Positions 55,766 to 64,000 of a DNA stretch of 64,000 nt are shown here, in pieces (positions within the stretch are counted from its first letter, which is position 1; the number at the start of each line of letters is the position of its first letter). Below the pieces are notes generated by a model. That model saw only the letters and a program-made list of their open reading frames with translations. It was not told where the DNA came from and ran no database searches. Location of the stretch: positions 21,651 through 85,650 of IMG/VR virus record IMGVR_UViG_3300025011_000030; one strand, written 5' to 3'. The stretch is from a virus. A program made the translations under genes and the position numbers.

Positions 55766-56836
55766 ATGTCGTTGTTTATTAGTAAGCGCACAGGTAAAGA
55801 AGTATCAGTTGTTAATTCGGAAGGTCAAAATGTTACAATCAGTGAAAACGGTGTTGAAAAGACTATTACGGCAAGCTCATTCAAACGTTGGTATAAAGCC
55901 GTTGAAGAGGCGAAGGAGGAATCTACCGTGAACACTGTGACAGAAGCTGAACAGTTAAACGAGGCGAACGAAGTTACTGAACCGGCGAACGAAGTTATTC
56001 GTAACGAATCAACTGCTGAAGATACTTCAAAAACCGATACTGAATCCGTTGATATACCTTCGGCACCTGCTGTACCTCCCACTGAGTTAACTGACGAGGA
56101 AAAGGCCGCTGCGAAAGCTAAGAAAGAAGAGGAAAAGGCCGCTGCGAAAGCTAAGAAAGAAGAGGAAAAGGCCGCTGCCAAATTAGCTAAGGAAGTAGAG
56201 GAAAAGGCCAAAACAGAACAAGCCAAGCAAACGTTACAAAGTCAGTCTGAGCTTGAAATTAAGCTAATTTCCAGTGAACCGTTAGTAAGTCCTAGCGGCG
56301 TTCGCCATGTAGTACAAAAAATAGCTTTGGGCCCTGAACATGTTATTGAACTGAAATCACAGTTAGGTTTTATTCATGTCGTCAAGTTACTTGACAAGGA
56401 AGGTAACTTAGTTTACAAGAGTCCTAAGTCTAGCTTACGCGGTTTATTTAGCTTCATTGGTGCGCCGGCAGAAACAATCAAAGAACTTGTCAGTGCAATT
56501 TCTAAAGTCCGTAAAGCAGCCGAAGCTGAAATGGCTCTTACTCCGGAACAGGCTGAGCAGTTAGAAGCTAAGCGTCAGGCGACTAAAGCCAAAAAAGCAG
56601 AGGAAAATGCTAAGAAGGAAGCTGAAAAAGCGCAGAAGGCTAAAGAAAAAGCCGCAGCGAAAGCCAAAAAAGACGCAGAAAAGGCCGCAGCGAAGTTGGC
56701 TAAAGAGGCAGAGGAAAAGGCTAAGAAAGAAGCTGACGATGCTGCCGCGAAATTGGCTGCCAAAGAAACTACTCAGGCAACAAAAACCGAAACCGAAACT
56801 GATTCAACCACAGGTACACAGACAGACGTATTTTAA
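55766..56836 (+). CDS. Two-domain protein with Ala-Lys-Glu linkers (paralogue of 12211)
   Basis: 356 residues. N-terminal domain ends ITASSFKRWYK; a charged linker with repeated EEKAAAKAKKE; the conserved C-terminal domain (VRHVVQKIALGPEHVIEL, GFIHVVKLLDKEGNLVY, KVRKAAE); then a second long Ala/Lys/Glu tail and a Thr-rich end. Both folded parts match 12211. ATG after GGGAGG; own promoter and terminator. Function unknown. Confidence 0.85.
   Translation: MSLFISKRTGKEVSVVNSEGQNVTISENGVEKTITASSFKRWYKAVEEAKEESTVNTVTEAEQLNEANEVTEPANEVIRNESTAEDTSKTDTESVDIPSAPAVPPTELTDEEKAAAKAKKEEEKAAAKAKKEEEKAAAKLAKEVEEKAKTEQAKQTLQSQSELEIKLISSEPLVSPSGVRHVVQKIALGPEHVIELKSQLGFIHVVKLLDKEGNLVYKSPKSSLRGLFSFIGAPAETIKELVSAISKVRKAAEAEMALTPEQAEQLEAKRQATKAKKAEENAKKEAEKAQKAKEKAAAKAKKDAEKAAAKLAKEAEEKAKKEADDAAAKLAAKETTQATKTETETDSTTGTQTDVF
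56096..56179 (+). repeat. 33-bp tandem repeat inside gene
   Basis: Two full identical 33-bp units (starting GAGGAAAAGGCCGCTGCG) plus a partial third, in frame, encoding the EEKAAAKAKKE linker. Confidence 0.9.
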
Positions 56837-56844
56837 TGACATGC

Positions 56845-56874
56845 AAAAACCAGTCTTATATGCTGGTTTTTTTT
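56845..56874 (+). terminator. Rho-independent terminator
   Basis: AAAACCAG pairs with CTGGTTTT around TCTTATATG, then more T. Confidence 0.85.
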
Positions 56875-56886
56875 ATTCAACAGGTA

Positions 56887-56915
56887 TTGTATATTATATA
56901 TTAATATGTTATTAT
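56887..56915 (+). promoter_or_regulatory. Sigma-A-type promoter, extended family B
   Basis: TTGTAT, 17 bases, TATTAT with TG upstream; spacer ends AATATGT. Confidence 0.7.
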
Positions 56916-56954
56916 ATTTGTGAGGGCAACGACCCTACAAAGGAGGTCAATTAA

Positions 56955-58664
56955 ATGGTAAACGTACAACTTCGTAAAGCTAATAAGCTAAAAGCTCCCG
57001 AAGCTTTATTCGTTAATTTTCCGTACGACATGCAAAAGGTCGAAAAAATTAAGTCACTGCCGGTACGGTTTTATGACCCAGGCACTAAGTCGTGGGAAGT
57101 GCCTGTACACGAAATTAATGACGTGATTCAACTGTTCGACGGTGAGCGATTAACTATTACCGGGAAAGTAACTACCAAATGTAAGAGTGCTTCAGTAGCT
57201 CAACCGACTGTAGTAGTTCCGTTGAATACGACTAAGATTGAAAAGCTTATCAGCGAGCACCCATTCAAAGTTAAACCGTTTGATCATCAGTTAGAAGGTT
57301 TCCGTCATGCATTAAGTACTCCCAAATTCCTACTCGGCGACGAACAAGGTTTAGGAAAAAGTATGCAGGCTATTCATACAGCGATCGCCCGTAAAAACGA
57401 ATTCAAATACTGCTTGGTTATTTGCGGAGTTAATACGTTGAAATGGAACTGGATGGAGGAAATAAAAATACATAGTAACGAAAACGGTCATATCATAGGT
57501 AGTAAGCGCGACAGCCGAGGCCGAATTCAGGACGGTTCTGTAAAAGAGCGAGTCGCCGATTTAGACCGTGATATCCCGGCACTGTTTTTAATCACTAACA
57601 TCGAAACATTAAGGAACGTTAAAATACAGGAAAAACTGAAGCAGATGTGCGACGACGGCATTATAGGAATGGTTATATTCGACGAGTGCCATGCTTCTAA
57701 GAACCCAACGTCACAGCAGGGCAAAGCTATTCACAAGTTAAATGCTACTTACAAAATGGCAATGACCGGCACTCCGTTAATGAACAACCCGATGGATTTA
57801 TATAATTTGTTAAAATGGCTTGGAGCTGAAACCCATAATTTTTACCAGTTTAGAGCTCGTTACTGTATAATGGGTGGTTACGAGGGTCGTGAAATAGTAG
57901 GTTATAAGAACATGAACGAGTTAAGAGACAGAGTATCTGCTGTTATGTTACGTCGTAAAAAAGATGAAGTACTTAACTTACCTCCTAAAATTAAGACCAC
58001 CGAATACGTTGAAATGACAGCTAAGCAGGCCCAGCTATACCGCGAGGTCAAAGAAGTAATCATGCAGAATATTGACGAAGTAGTTTTAAGCGATAACCCA
58101 TTGGCACAGTTGTTAAGACTTCGCCAAGTAACCGGGCATACCAGTATATTAAGTCAAAAAATTAGCGAATCGGCTAAAATGGATAGGCTTAAAGAACTTG
58201 TTCAGGAAGTAACTGAAAGTGGTGGTAAGGTTATTGTGTTTAGTAACTGGACTCAAATAACCAACATTATTGAAAAGGAGTTAGCTAGTTATAACCCGGC
58301 CGTGATCACAGGTGAAATTAAAGACAGGCAGGGAATGGTTAATAAATTCCAAAACGACCCAACTTGTAAAGTCATTGTCGGCACAGTAGGTGCAATGGGC
58401 ACAGGTTTAACATTAACTGCAGCTAATACAGTTATATTTATTGATAAGCCTTGGAACCCTGCCCGCACAGAGCAATCCGAAGATAGAGCGCATAGAATTG
58501 GAACTACAGGCACGGTCAGTATTATCAGCCTCGTAACCCGCGATACTATTGACGAAAGGATTGAAGAAATTTTAGTTGAAAAAGGTGATTTAGTAGAAGC
58601 TCTTATTGAAGGTAAAATGAACAAACTAAGTAAAAAAGAGTTGGTTGACCGCCTGTTAAGTTAA
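56955..58664 (+). CDS. SNF2-family DNA helicase/translocase
   Basis: 569 residues. A ~100-residue HARP-like lead (YDPGTKSWEVPVHE), then Q-motif FDHQLEGFRHAL, motif I GDEQGLGKS, motif II IFDECHASKN, motif III MTGTPLMNNP, motif V GTVGAMGTGLTLTAA and motif VI QSEDRAHRIG. It remodels DNA using ATP, possibly fork reversal or annealing as in SMARCAL1-like enzymes. Own promoter; ATG after GGAGGTCAA. Confidence 0.92.
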   Translation: MVNVQLRKANKLKAPEALFVNFPYDMQKVEKIKSLPVRFYDPGTKSWEVPVHEINDVIQLFDGERLTITGKVTTKCKSASVAQPTVVVPLNTTKIEKLISEHPFKVKPFDHQLEGFRHALSTPKFLLGDEQGLGKSMQAIHTAIARKNEFKYCLVICGVNTLKWNWMEEIKIHSNENGHIIGSKRDSRGRIQDGSVKERVADLDRDIPALFLITNIETLRNVKIQEKLKQMCDDGIIGMVIFDECHASKNPTSQQGKAIHKLNATYKMAMTGTPLMNNPMDLYNLLKWLGAETHNFYQFRARYCIMGGYEGREIVGYKNMNELRDRVSAVMLRRKKDEVLNLPPKIKTTEYVEMTAKQAQLYREVKEVIMQNIDEVVLSDNPLAQLLRLRQVTGHTSILSQKISESAKMDRLKELVQEVTESGGKVIVFSNWTQITNIIEKELASYNPAVITGEIKDRQGMVNKFQNDPTCKVIVGTVGAMGTGLTLTAANTVIFIDKPWNPARTEQSEDRAHRIGTTGTVSIISLVTRDTIDERIEEILVEKGDLVEALIEGKMNKLSKKELVDRLLS

Positions 58665-58682
58665 GGCGGTCTTCGCCTTTTA
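58647..58682 (+). terminator. Terminator-like alternative hairpins
   Basis: GACCGCC/GGCGGTC and AAGGCG/CGCCTT share bases and exclude each other; followed by TTTT. The first arm lies in the end of the helicase gene. Confidence 0.5.
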
Positions 58683-58709
58683 CAAAAGTATGTGCGGAGG
58701 TTATCTATT

Positions 58710-58973
58710 GTGCAGCAAATTAAAAGCAATCTTCAACAAGTACTGAATGACCTAAGAAACATTGTTAATTTAGCTCAAAAGAAAGACATTGACGAAGAGC
58801 TAATTATTCAACTTAAAGCTTGTTGGGCTGACATTGCATGGGTTAATAAAAATTTAAACTTAACCGAGTGCCGTAAATGCTTTCACGACGACCAATTCAG
58901 TAACGAATGTAATGACTGTAGCAAGGGCAGCCGTTTTAAAGTTAAGGAGGAACATATTCATGAAACAAATTAA
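58710..58973 (+). CDS. Helical protein with cysteine cluster
   Basis: 87 residues. GTG after GGAGG. Helical first half, then CRKCFHDDQFSNECNDC, a plausible zinc site. Overlaps the next gene by 14 bases. Function unknown. Confidence 0.6.
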   Translation: MQQIKSNLQQVLNDLRNIVNLAQKKDIDEELIIQLKACWADIAWVNKNLNLTECRKCFHDDQFSNECNDCSKGSRFKVKEEHIHETN

Positions 58974-59295
58974 CGGAATTAATTACTTGAGAATCGGTGA
59001 GGTTGCTAAGATAATTGACAGAACTGTGATTACAATTAAGAACTGGTACGCTTGGGCCGAATCCCAGTCAGCAGCTATTCAGGCAGCTAACCCATTACCT
59101 GAAATTTGTATTTTAGATGTTAGAGGTACACGGTATTTCGCAGAAACTGACATCCCTATGTTAATTGAATTTAGGGACAACATTGTACCCGGCTCGTTAA
59201 GCGATTTCAATGTTACCTTATGGGGGCAAAGAGGCAAAAGCATATTAGAACGCGGTACCGGCAAAACTAAACAGCTACAGGCCGAAACTAAATAA
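58960..59295 (+). CDS. MerR-like winged-helix DNA-binding protein
   Basis: 111 residues. NYLRIGEVAKIIDRTVITIKNW is a MerR/excisionase-type HTH; a TRYFAETDIPMLIEFRD wing and helix follow. No effector domain. Could be a phage regulator or excisionase-like architectural protein. ATG after AAGGAGG. Confidence 0.65.
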   Translation: MKQINGINYLRIGEVAKIIDRTVITIKNWYAWAESQSAAIQAANPLPEICILDVRGTRYFAETDIPMLIEFRDNIVPGSLSDFNVTLWGQRGKSILERGTGKTKQLQAETK

Positions 59296-59301
59296 CTCAG
59301 T

Positions 59302-59336
59302 GCCCTACTTAAAAAGTAGGGCCTTACTTTTTATAT
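59302..59336 (+). terminator. Terminator overlapping promoter-like element 6
   Basis: GCCCTAC pairs with GTAGGGC around TTAAAAA, then CTTACTTTTT. Confidence 0.7.
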
Positions 59337-59337
59337 A
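59308..59337 (+). promoter_or_regulatory. CTTAAAAA / TATATA promoter-like element 6
   Basis: CTTAAAAA at 59308, TATATA at 59332-59337; within a terminator-like hairpin. Confidence 0.5.
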
Positions 59338-59370
59338 ATCAACTGAATAACATTGAAGGAGGTTTCTATT

Positions 59371-59850
59371 ATAGCTATTGTTATTGATAAAGAAGATGTT
59401 AAAAGTATGCCGGCAACTAATTCAGTTGAAACGGTTGCAGTGAAAATCGCTTCACCACCGTCAGTAGTATTAAGTGCATCAGTCCTTTCGAGGTATATTG
59501 ACTTAAAGTCTCGGGAAAAAGTATTAAAGGTTGACATTGATGTACTAAACAAGGGAATTAAGGCCGTGATGAAAGAAAAAGATCTTGCACGTTTCGAGGA
59601 CGGTCAGTTTATAGCCACTTATAGTACATCGTGCAAAGCTGTACCGGACGAAGAAAAAATGATTGCAAGGTTGAAAGAATTAGGCTTTACTGAAGCCATT
59701 AAAATCAAAGAAGTAGTTGATGCCGAAGTGGTAGAGAGCTTGATGTATCACGGAAAGATTACTGCAGCTGAAATGGCTGACTGTGTATCCGAGGGGCCGC
59801 CGGTAGCGACTTTGCGGGTAACTCGTAAAAAAGAAAAGAAAGGAACATAA
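59371..59850 (+). CDS. Hypothetical protein with ATA start
   Basis: 159 residues from ATA 59371 (ATA GCT ATT). AAGGAGG (59356-59362) lies 8 bases upstream; the TTG at 59353 overlaps that site and cannot serve. Central helical part (REKVLKVDIDVLNKGIKAVMK) and a strand-rich second half. The gene sits in a replication region; function unknown. Confidence 0.65.
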   Translation: MAIVIDKEDVKSMPATNSVETVAVKIASPPSVVLSASVLSRYIDLKSREKVLKVDIDVLNKGIKAVMKEKDLARFEDGQFIATYSTSCKAVPDEEKMIARLKELGFTEAIKIKEVVDAEVVESLMYHGKITAAEMADCVSEGPPVATLRVTRKKEKKGT

Positions 59851-59851
59851 T

Positions 59852-60064
59852 ATGGCAACAGTCGTTGAGTTTAAAAGTGAAATTGGCGTCAGTGTAGAAA
59901 TTGAAGGAACATGGTATAAATTTAACTGTGGTTTGGTAGTTAAACCGGACAAAGGTGATAACATGGAAGAAGTCAAGAAAAAGGCTTGGAACACCGTCGA
60001 GTCCGAAATTTCCAAACAGGTTAAAGAACAGCTTGCAGCACTGAAGGAAGCTGCGAAAAAGTAA
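59852..60064 (+). CDS. Small hypothetical protein (70 aa)
   Basis: ATG 2 bases after the preceding stop. Strand-rich first half, amphipathic helical second half (VESEISKQVKEQLAALKEAAKK). Function unknown; ends in a terminator. Confidence 0.65.
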   Translation: MATVVEFKSEIGVSVEIEGTWYKFNCGLVVKPDKGDNMEEVKKKAWNTVESEISKQVKEQLAALKEAAKK

Positions 60065-60087
60065 GGGCGTTTGCCCTTACTTTTTTC
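60061..60087 (+). terminator. Rho-independent terminator
   Basis: GTAAGGGC, loop GTTT, GCCCTTAC, then six T. Confidence 0.9.
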
Positions 60088-60108
60088 TACATAGAGGGAG
60101 GTTAATTA

Positions 60109-60489
60109 ATGTCGAGTTTAGCTATACAAGAAAATAGTTCAAGCTACTATATGGTTAGCGACTTTAATTCAATGGGTATCACTCATTATATATTACCCAG
60201 TCGTTTATTAGCTGTTCAGGCTTATGCTAAATGTGAATTTGTACCGTCATTTACTGCCAGAGTATTCTACAGTATGTTATTGTACGAATTGTCTACATTC
60301 GCAGAACAACTAAATTGGCGTCGTGACGGTTATTTGTACGTTAAGCGCAACCACGAAAGTATTACACGTGATTTAGGGTTAGAATTGGCCGAAATTGAAT
60401 TGGCCGTTGAGGAACTCACTAAATTAAATCTTCTAATGGAATACAAAAGGACTGACGGTAACTTTTACTTTTTAGGTCGCTTGAAGTAG
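60109..60489 (+). CDS. Winged-helix-like protein before replication initiator
   Basis: 126 residues, ATG after GGGAGG. The segment RVFYSMLLYELSTFAEQ ... YLYVKRNHESITRDLGLELAEIELAVEEL resembles the winged-helix core of RepA_N initiators, so it may be a shortened relative of the next gene. Function unproven. Confidence 0.5.
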   Translation: MSSLAIQENSSSYYMVSDFNSMGITHYILPSRLLAVQAYAKCEFVPSFTARVFYSMLLYELSTFAEQLNWRRDGYLYVKRNHESITRDLGLELAEIELAVEELTKLNLLMEYKRTDGNFYFLGRLK

Positions 60490-60524
60490 CTAAATTTAAA
60501 CGTGTTAGGAGGTTGTGCTTTAAA

Positions 60525-61589
60525 ATGCTTAAACTGCCGGACGATATTGTATTACCTGAAAATTTGAACTATTTTAAAGATACCGATCAACTTTACGAAC
60601 AGTATATTAAGTTTCCAAAGGACTTATTATGTAACCCTAATTATCCTAAACTAACTTCGCACGCTAAACTTATTTACATGTTACTACTTGAGCGAGTAGC
60701 TCTATCCGTATTAAACGGGTGGGTTTATAAAGATGGAATTGTGTACGTTATCTACCAAAAACAAGAGCTTGCCAACATTTTAGAACTATCTTACGATACA
60801 ATAACAAAGACATTTAAGGAACTTGAAAAGCATCAGCTAATCTACCAACATAAGCTAAAATCAGGTTCTCCTAACGTACTTTTTTTAGCTAAACTACAAA
60901 GTTCAAAAAATGTAACATCTATGGACTGTCCTGCAACATCCGGGACAGTATCCCGTAACATTATGGATACTGTCCTGCAACATCCGGGACAGTATCCCGT
61001 AACATCAGTAACAAGTAACCTTAATAATAAACCTTTAGTTAATACTATTAATTTAAATAATAAAAACATTTCTGCTACCGCAGGAAATAAAAACATTTTA
61101 AACCAAACTACTTTGTTTAATAAACCTCAAACAGTTCCAATCAGTAATCTTTCTAAGTATGAACAAATATCGGTTGACCATATAGCTCATGCCCGACAAA
61201 CAGGTGATTGGTCGGCTGTTACTTTTAGGGATCTTACTTACTACTATGCGGCGCAGCATTTGAAAATTCTTAATGTGGTTATAAGTATTGATTTTCGTAA
61301 CGATGTAGGTAAAATTCGTGACTTTATAAATTTATATAATATAGCAATACCTGATGTGTGTTATTACATTGACCAGCTCCTTGAAAAGTACAGTAAAAAA
61401 GCTGACAGGTCAAAGGTACTACTGCCAGGAGCACTAAAGGTAGAATCTTTGACAAAAATATTTATAAAGTCGATTCGCAGTACATTAGAACGGGAACAGC
61501 GAGATAAGCAGTTTGAACTTGAAACCGAAGCATATTATAAAACACTTACTCCGGAACAATTAGACAGAGCGTTAAATGAAGTTTACTAG
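60525..61589 (+). CDS. Replication initiator (RepA_N-like)
   Basis: 354 residues. QYIKFPKDLLCNPNYPKLTSHAKLIYMLLLERV, then DGIVYVIYQKQELANIL and TKTFKELEKHQLI match the RepA N-terminal winged-helix domain of Bacillota plasmid initiators. Two 37-bp palindromic repeats lie inside the gene near codon 135-160, the place of the origin iterons in RepA_N plasmids. Followed by helicase loader and helicase genes. ATG 60525 is 12 bases after GGAGG. Confidence 0.75.
   Translation: MLKLPDDIVLPENLNYFKDTDQLYEQYIKFPKDLLCNPNYPKLTSHAKLIYMLLLERVALSVLNGWVYKDGIVYVIYQKQELANILELSYDTITKTFKELEKHQLIYQHKLKSGSPNVLFLAKLQSSKNVTSMDCPATSGTVSRNIMDTVLQHPGQYPVTSVTSNLNNKPLVNTINLNNKNISATAGNKNILNQTTLFNKPQTVPISNLSKYEQISVDHIAHARQTGDWSAVTFRDLTYYYAAQHLKILNVVISIDFRNDVGKIRDFINLYNIAIPDVCYYIDQLLEKYSKKADRSKVLLPGALKVESLTKIFIKSIRSTLEREQRDKQFELETEAYYKTLTPEQLDRALNEVY
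60925..61005 (+). repeat. Two 37-bp direct repeats, each with an inner palindrome
   Basis: Identical copies at 60925-60961 and 60969-61005, 44 bp apart, so the same DNA is read in different frames of the protein. Each contains ACTGTCC facing GGACAGT. Candidate iterons of the replication origin. Confidence 0.85.
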
Positions 61590-61602
61590 GATGTGATTCA
61601 TT

Positions 61603-62277
61603 TTGAACAAATGTCAGGCCGAAACATACTGTAAAAGTTACCCGGCTAAGTGCGACCGTTACTGTGTTGGATATGTACAAATGTATAATATTTATTCAAT
61701 GAGTAACATCCCGGTGCGCTACCAGTACGAAATCCCGTTGACCAAGCCAGGTAAAGATCAGGACGTTTACTTGTCATTAGCTGAATATCGCCGAAATGTT
61801 TTAGCAAACGTTAGATCAGGCCGAGGGTTGTTCTTATACGGTAAATGCAAGGGCAACGGTAAAACGACTTGGGCCTGTAAAATAATGAACGAGTATTTCA
61901 GGCATGTAGCATTGAAAAATAACCTCCGGTGCCGCGGGCTGTTTGTTAGTGTACCTCAATTTTTACAAAGTATACGTGACTCTATGGACAGTAAAGATTT
62001 AAGTATTCACGATTTTATGGATAACATACTTAGTGCAGACTTAGTGATATGGGACGACATAGGTGCAGAAAAGTCTAGCGAATGGGTTCGTGAAAGGTTA
62101 TTGTCCTTTATCAACTACCGGGAAGCTAATGGCCGATGTCAAATTTATACTAGCAATTTACCGCTGACTGAATTAGTATTAGACGAATGTTTAGGTGAAC
62201 GAGTGGTCAGTCGTATTAAGGGTCAGTGCCATATTCTTGAATTTAAAGGTGCCGATAGACGAGGTGTATGCGAATGA
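61603..62277 (+). CDS. dnaC: DnaC-like helicase loader (AAA+)
   Basis: 224 residues. Four N-terminal cysteines (CQAETYC, CDRYC) suggest zinc. Walker A GKCKGNGKTTW (near residue 80), Walker B VIWDDIGAE, and LNL-like TSNLPLTEL and RVVSRI as in DnaC/IstB proteins. It would place the adjacent DnaB helicase at the origin. TTG 61603. Confidence 0.85.
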   Translation: MNKCQAETYCKSYPAKCDRYCVGYVQMYNIYSMSNIPVRYQYEIPLTKPGKDQDVYLSLAEYRRNVLANVRSGRGLFLYGKCKGNGKTTWACKIMNEYFRHVALKNNLRCRGLFVSVPQFLQSIRDSMDSKDLSIHDFMDNILSADLVIWDDIGAEKSSEWVRERLLSFINYREANGRCQIYTSNLPLTELVLDECLGERVVSRIKGQCHILEFKGADRRGVCE

Positions 62278-63620
62278 TTGAACTACAGGTATTAAACAAG
62301 CTTATAAAAGATAAATCTACGATGCTGGTTAGACAGCACGGTATTGGAGTAGAGCATTTCATAACGTATAAAACTGAAGTTGAGTTTTTGTTTGATCATT
62401 ACGAGAAGTATGGTACGATCCCGGACAGAGAAACAGTCGCTGACAAGTTTAACGACTTTCAATTTATTGATGTCAATGAAACCGACAAATATTTGATTGA
62501 ACGACTTCAAGAGCAATATACTTATTCAATGATGGTGCCGGTTGTACATAAGATTGCTGAGCTAGTACAAACAGATGCTAACAGTGCCGCCGTATATGCT
62601 CGTAATGCTATAAATGAGGTATTTCAATCCGTTGGGCAGTATAAGACAGGGTATGACCTAATTAGAAACGCTAAAGACCGCGCTATTGAGTATCAACATC
62701 GGCTAGATGTAAAAGGTTTATTGGGTATTAGCTCAGGGGTTGAACCTTTAGACAATATTTTGCACGGCTGGCTAGACGAGGATTTGATTGCAATTATTGG
62801 GAGGCCCAATCAAGGTAAATCGTGGCTACTTCAGTTTTTCCTTATGATAGCTTGGCGAAGCGGTAAAAGGGTTTTGATGTATAGCGGTGAAATGAGTAAA
62901 ATGATTGTAGGGTTTCGCTTTGATACGTTGAATGCTAACTTTAGCAACCTGGCATTAATGTGCGGAGTTCCTAATATAGGTACTATACAAGATCCCAAAG
63001 ATATGCAGCATTATGAGGAATACACTAATAACCTGTCTGCCGGTGAAGTGCCGTTTATTGTAGTAACGCCTCGGGATTTAGGCGGTAACAGGTTAGATAT
63101 ACCCACTTTACACGGCCTTATTGAAGTACATAAGCCTGACATCATTGGAATAGACCAAGTCAGCCTTATGGATGATTACAGGTCTAAGCGAAATGATAAC
63201 GATGCTACTAGAATAATGCGAGTTTCTCAAGATTTGTATGTTACGAGTGAAAAATACGGTATACCCATTTTAGCTCCAGGCCAAGCATTAAAATCCAAGG
63301 AAAGAGGTAAAAAGAGTAAAAAAGGTGATGAACAGCCGCCTCCGCAGCAGAATGTTGAAATGGATACTCCGGAGCTGGAAGATGCTTACGGTTCAGACGG
63401 GTTACCTCAAAACGCTACTCGTGTTCTAACAATACGGCAACACGATGTTACCCTTAAAATCTCAGTTAAAAAGAACCGTTACGGAGTAAATAACCAGGAC
63501 GTTTTGTTACTTTGGGACATAGATAAGGGAATAATGAAACCTTTTCTAAAAGTCGATAATAACAATAACGATACGGCATCAGGTATCGGTAACGTAGGTG
63601 CCGGAGAAGAATTATTTTAA
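62274..63620 (+). CDS. dnaB: Replicative DNA helicase (DnaB-like)
   Basis: 448 residues. N-terminal helical domain, then ISSGVEPLDNILHGW, Walker A GRPNQGKSW, GEMSKMIVGFR, Walker B DIIGIDQVSLMDD and a C-terminal arginine region. It unwinds DNA at the fork. ATG 62274 is preferred over 62268 by spacing from GAGGTG and overlaps dnaC by 4 bases. Confidence 0.92.
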   Translation: MIELQVLNKLIKDKSTMLVRQHGIGVEHFITYKTEVEFLFDHYEKYGTIPDRETVADKFNDFQFIDVNETDKYLIERLQEQYTYSMMVPVVHKIAELVQTDANSAAVYARNAINEVFQSVGQYKTGYDLIRNAKDRAIEYQHRLDVKGLLGISSGVEPLDNILHGWLDEDLIAIIGRPNQGKSWLLQFFLMIAWRSGKRVLMYSGEMSKMIVGFRFDTLNANFSNLALMCGVPNIGTIQDPKDMQHYEEYTNNLSAGEVPFIVVTPRDLGGNRLDIPTLHGLIEVHKPDIIGIDQVSLMDDYRSKRNDNDATRIMRVSQDLYVTSEKYGIPILAPGQALKSKERGKKSKKGDEQPPPQQNVEMDTPELEDAYGSDGLPQNATRVLTIRQHDVTLKISVKKNRYGVNNQDVLLLWDIDKGIMKPFLKVDNNNNDTASGIGNVGAGEELF

Positions 63621-63634
63621 TTTAGTAGGTATAA

Positions 63635-63663
63635 AAGCTCACTTAAAAAGTGGGCTTTTTTTA
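63635..63663 (+). terminator. Terminator overlapping promoter-like element 7
   Basis: AAGCTCACTT pairs with AAGTGGGCTT, then a T run. Confidence 0.75.
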
Positions 63664-63670
63664 TTATATA
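63642..63670 (+). promoter_or_regulatory. CTTAAAAA / TATATA promoter-like element 7
   Basis: CTTAAAAA at 63642, TATATA at 63665-63670, just upstream of the last, partial gene. Confidence 0.5.
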
Positions 63671-63693
63671 ACAATTAAGTGAGGTGAGTGCTC

Positions 63694-64000
63694 TTGGAAC
63701 ACAACGTGAGTAAGCCAAATAAGCCTGTTAACTATATGACTCGGAAATTTACCGAGGAGTTGGTAAAAAATGAACGTAGAATGCATACTAAAGCTCTTTG
63801 TAATAGGCGCAGGTCATTTGCAAACAGTCTTATTCATGTTGTAGTTAGAGAGCATTATGCCGACGGTGAAATAGTTACTCCAGGGTGCAAAATTGACCGA
63901 CTTCAGGAATTGTGGGATTTAGGTGGTACAGGCATACGTTACGGTAACAATGACCTTCCAGTTAAAACCCACAAAAGGCCCTTTAAAAAAAAAAGCAATC
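63694..64000 (+). CDS. Hypothetical protein, cut by window end
   Basis: 102 residues visible from TTG 63694 after GAGGTGAG, open at the window end. Basic, with an RRMHTKALCNRRRSFANSL helix and a PVKTHKRPFKKKS stretch. No domain recognised in the visible part. Confidence 0.55.
   Translation, partial: MEHNVSKPNKPVNYMTRKFTEELVKNERRMHTKALCNRRRSFANSLIHVVVREHYADGEIVTPGCKIDRLQELWDLGGTGIRYGNNDLPVKTHKRPFKKKSN

Noticed and set aside
1-64000. Genome-wide reassignment of TAG or TAA to glutamine
   Set aside because: Many intact genes end at TAG or TAA at natural positions with new ribosome sites right after, so both act as stops.

Overview
The window looks like most of a tailed-phage or phage-plasmid-like genome from an anaerobic Bacillota host. 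The evidence is strong AAGGAGG/GGAGGTGA ribosome binding sites, frequent TTG and GTG starts, low-to-moderate GC, an anaerobic (class III) ribonucleotide reductase, and a complete siphovirus-type structural cluster. Host identity is inference. Almost everything is on the plus strand; one 56-residue gene is on the minus strand.

Layout. 0-11 kb: DNA metabolism, comprising a resolvase-like nuclease, a three-gene clamp loader (tau-like, delta', delta), a SigH-like sigma factor, ThyA, dCMP deaminase, dNMP-kinase-like protein, RNase HI and NrdD, plus a secreted transglycosylase. 11-22 kb: accessory region with a GHKL ATPase, an interrupted helicase, a DNA methyltransferase, a DenV-like glycosylase and many small, often cysteine-rich proteins. 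22.7-25.1 kb: terminase. 25.1-27.6 kb: an insert with palindromes, a HAD protein, a Lar-like protein and the minus-strand gene. 27.7-44 kb: Mu-like head genes, connectors, tail tube, chaperones with a -1 frameshift site and tape measure, with an interrupted nrdG and a tyrosine integrase embedded in the cluster. 44-51 kb: tail tip and receptor-binding proteins, holin-like proteins, amidase. 51-55.7 kb: a membrane/VirD4-HerA-like ATPase module. 55.8-64 kb: a low-complexity-linker protein with a paralogue at 12.2 kb, a SNF2 helicase, and a replication module (RepA_N-like initiator with internal repeats, DnaC-like loader, DnaB helicase).

Regulation is unusually readable. Ten or more terminator hairpins are visible. 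Many sigma-A-type promoters TTGTCT/TTGTAT-N17-TATAAT sit upstream of single genes. A second recurring element, CTTAAAAA followed 22-24 bases later by TATATA, occurs about ten times in front of genes and is a candidate target of the encoded sigma factor. Ten ribosome binding sites carry the exact motif GGAGGTCAA.

The most notable oddities are: convincing ATA start codons (thyA, portal, 59371); three genes whose homologous reading frame is broken only by a TAG or TAA (helicase, nrdG, carbohydrate-binding tail protein); and several single-base frameshifts, often in homopolymers. The frameshifts suggest either sequencing error or decay, so each broken gene should be read with that caution. No DNA polymerase, primase, sliding clamp, repressor or tRNA gene was recognised; some may lie outside the window.
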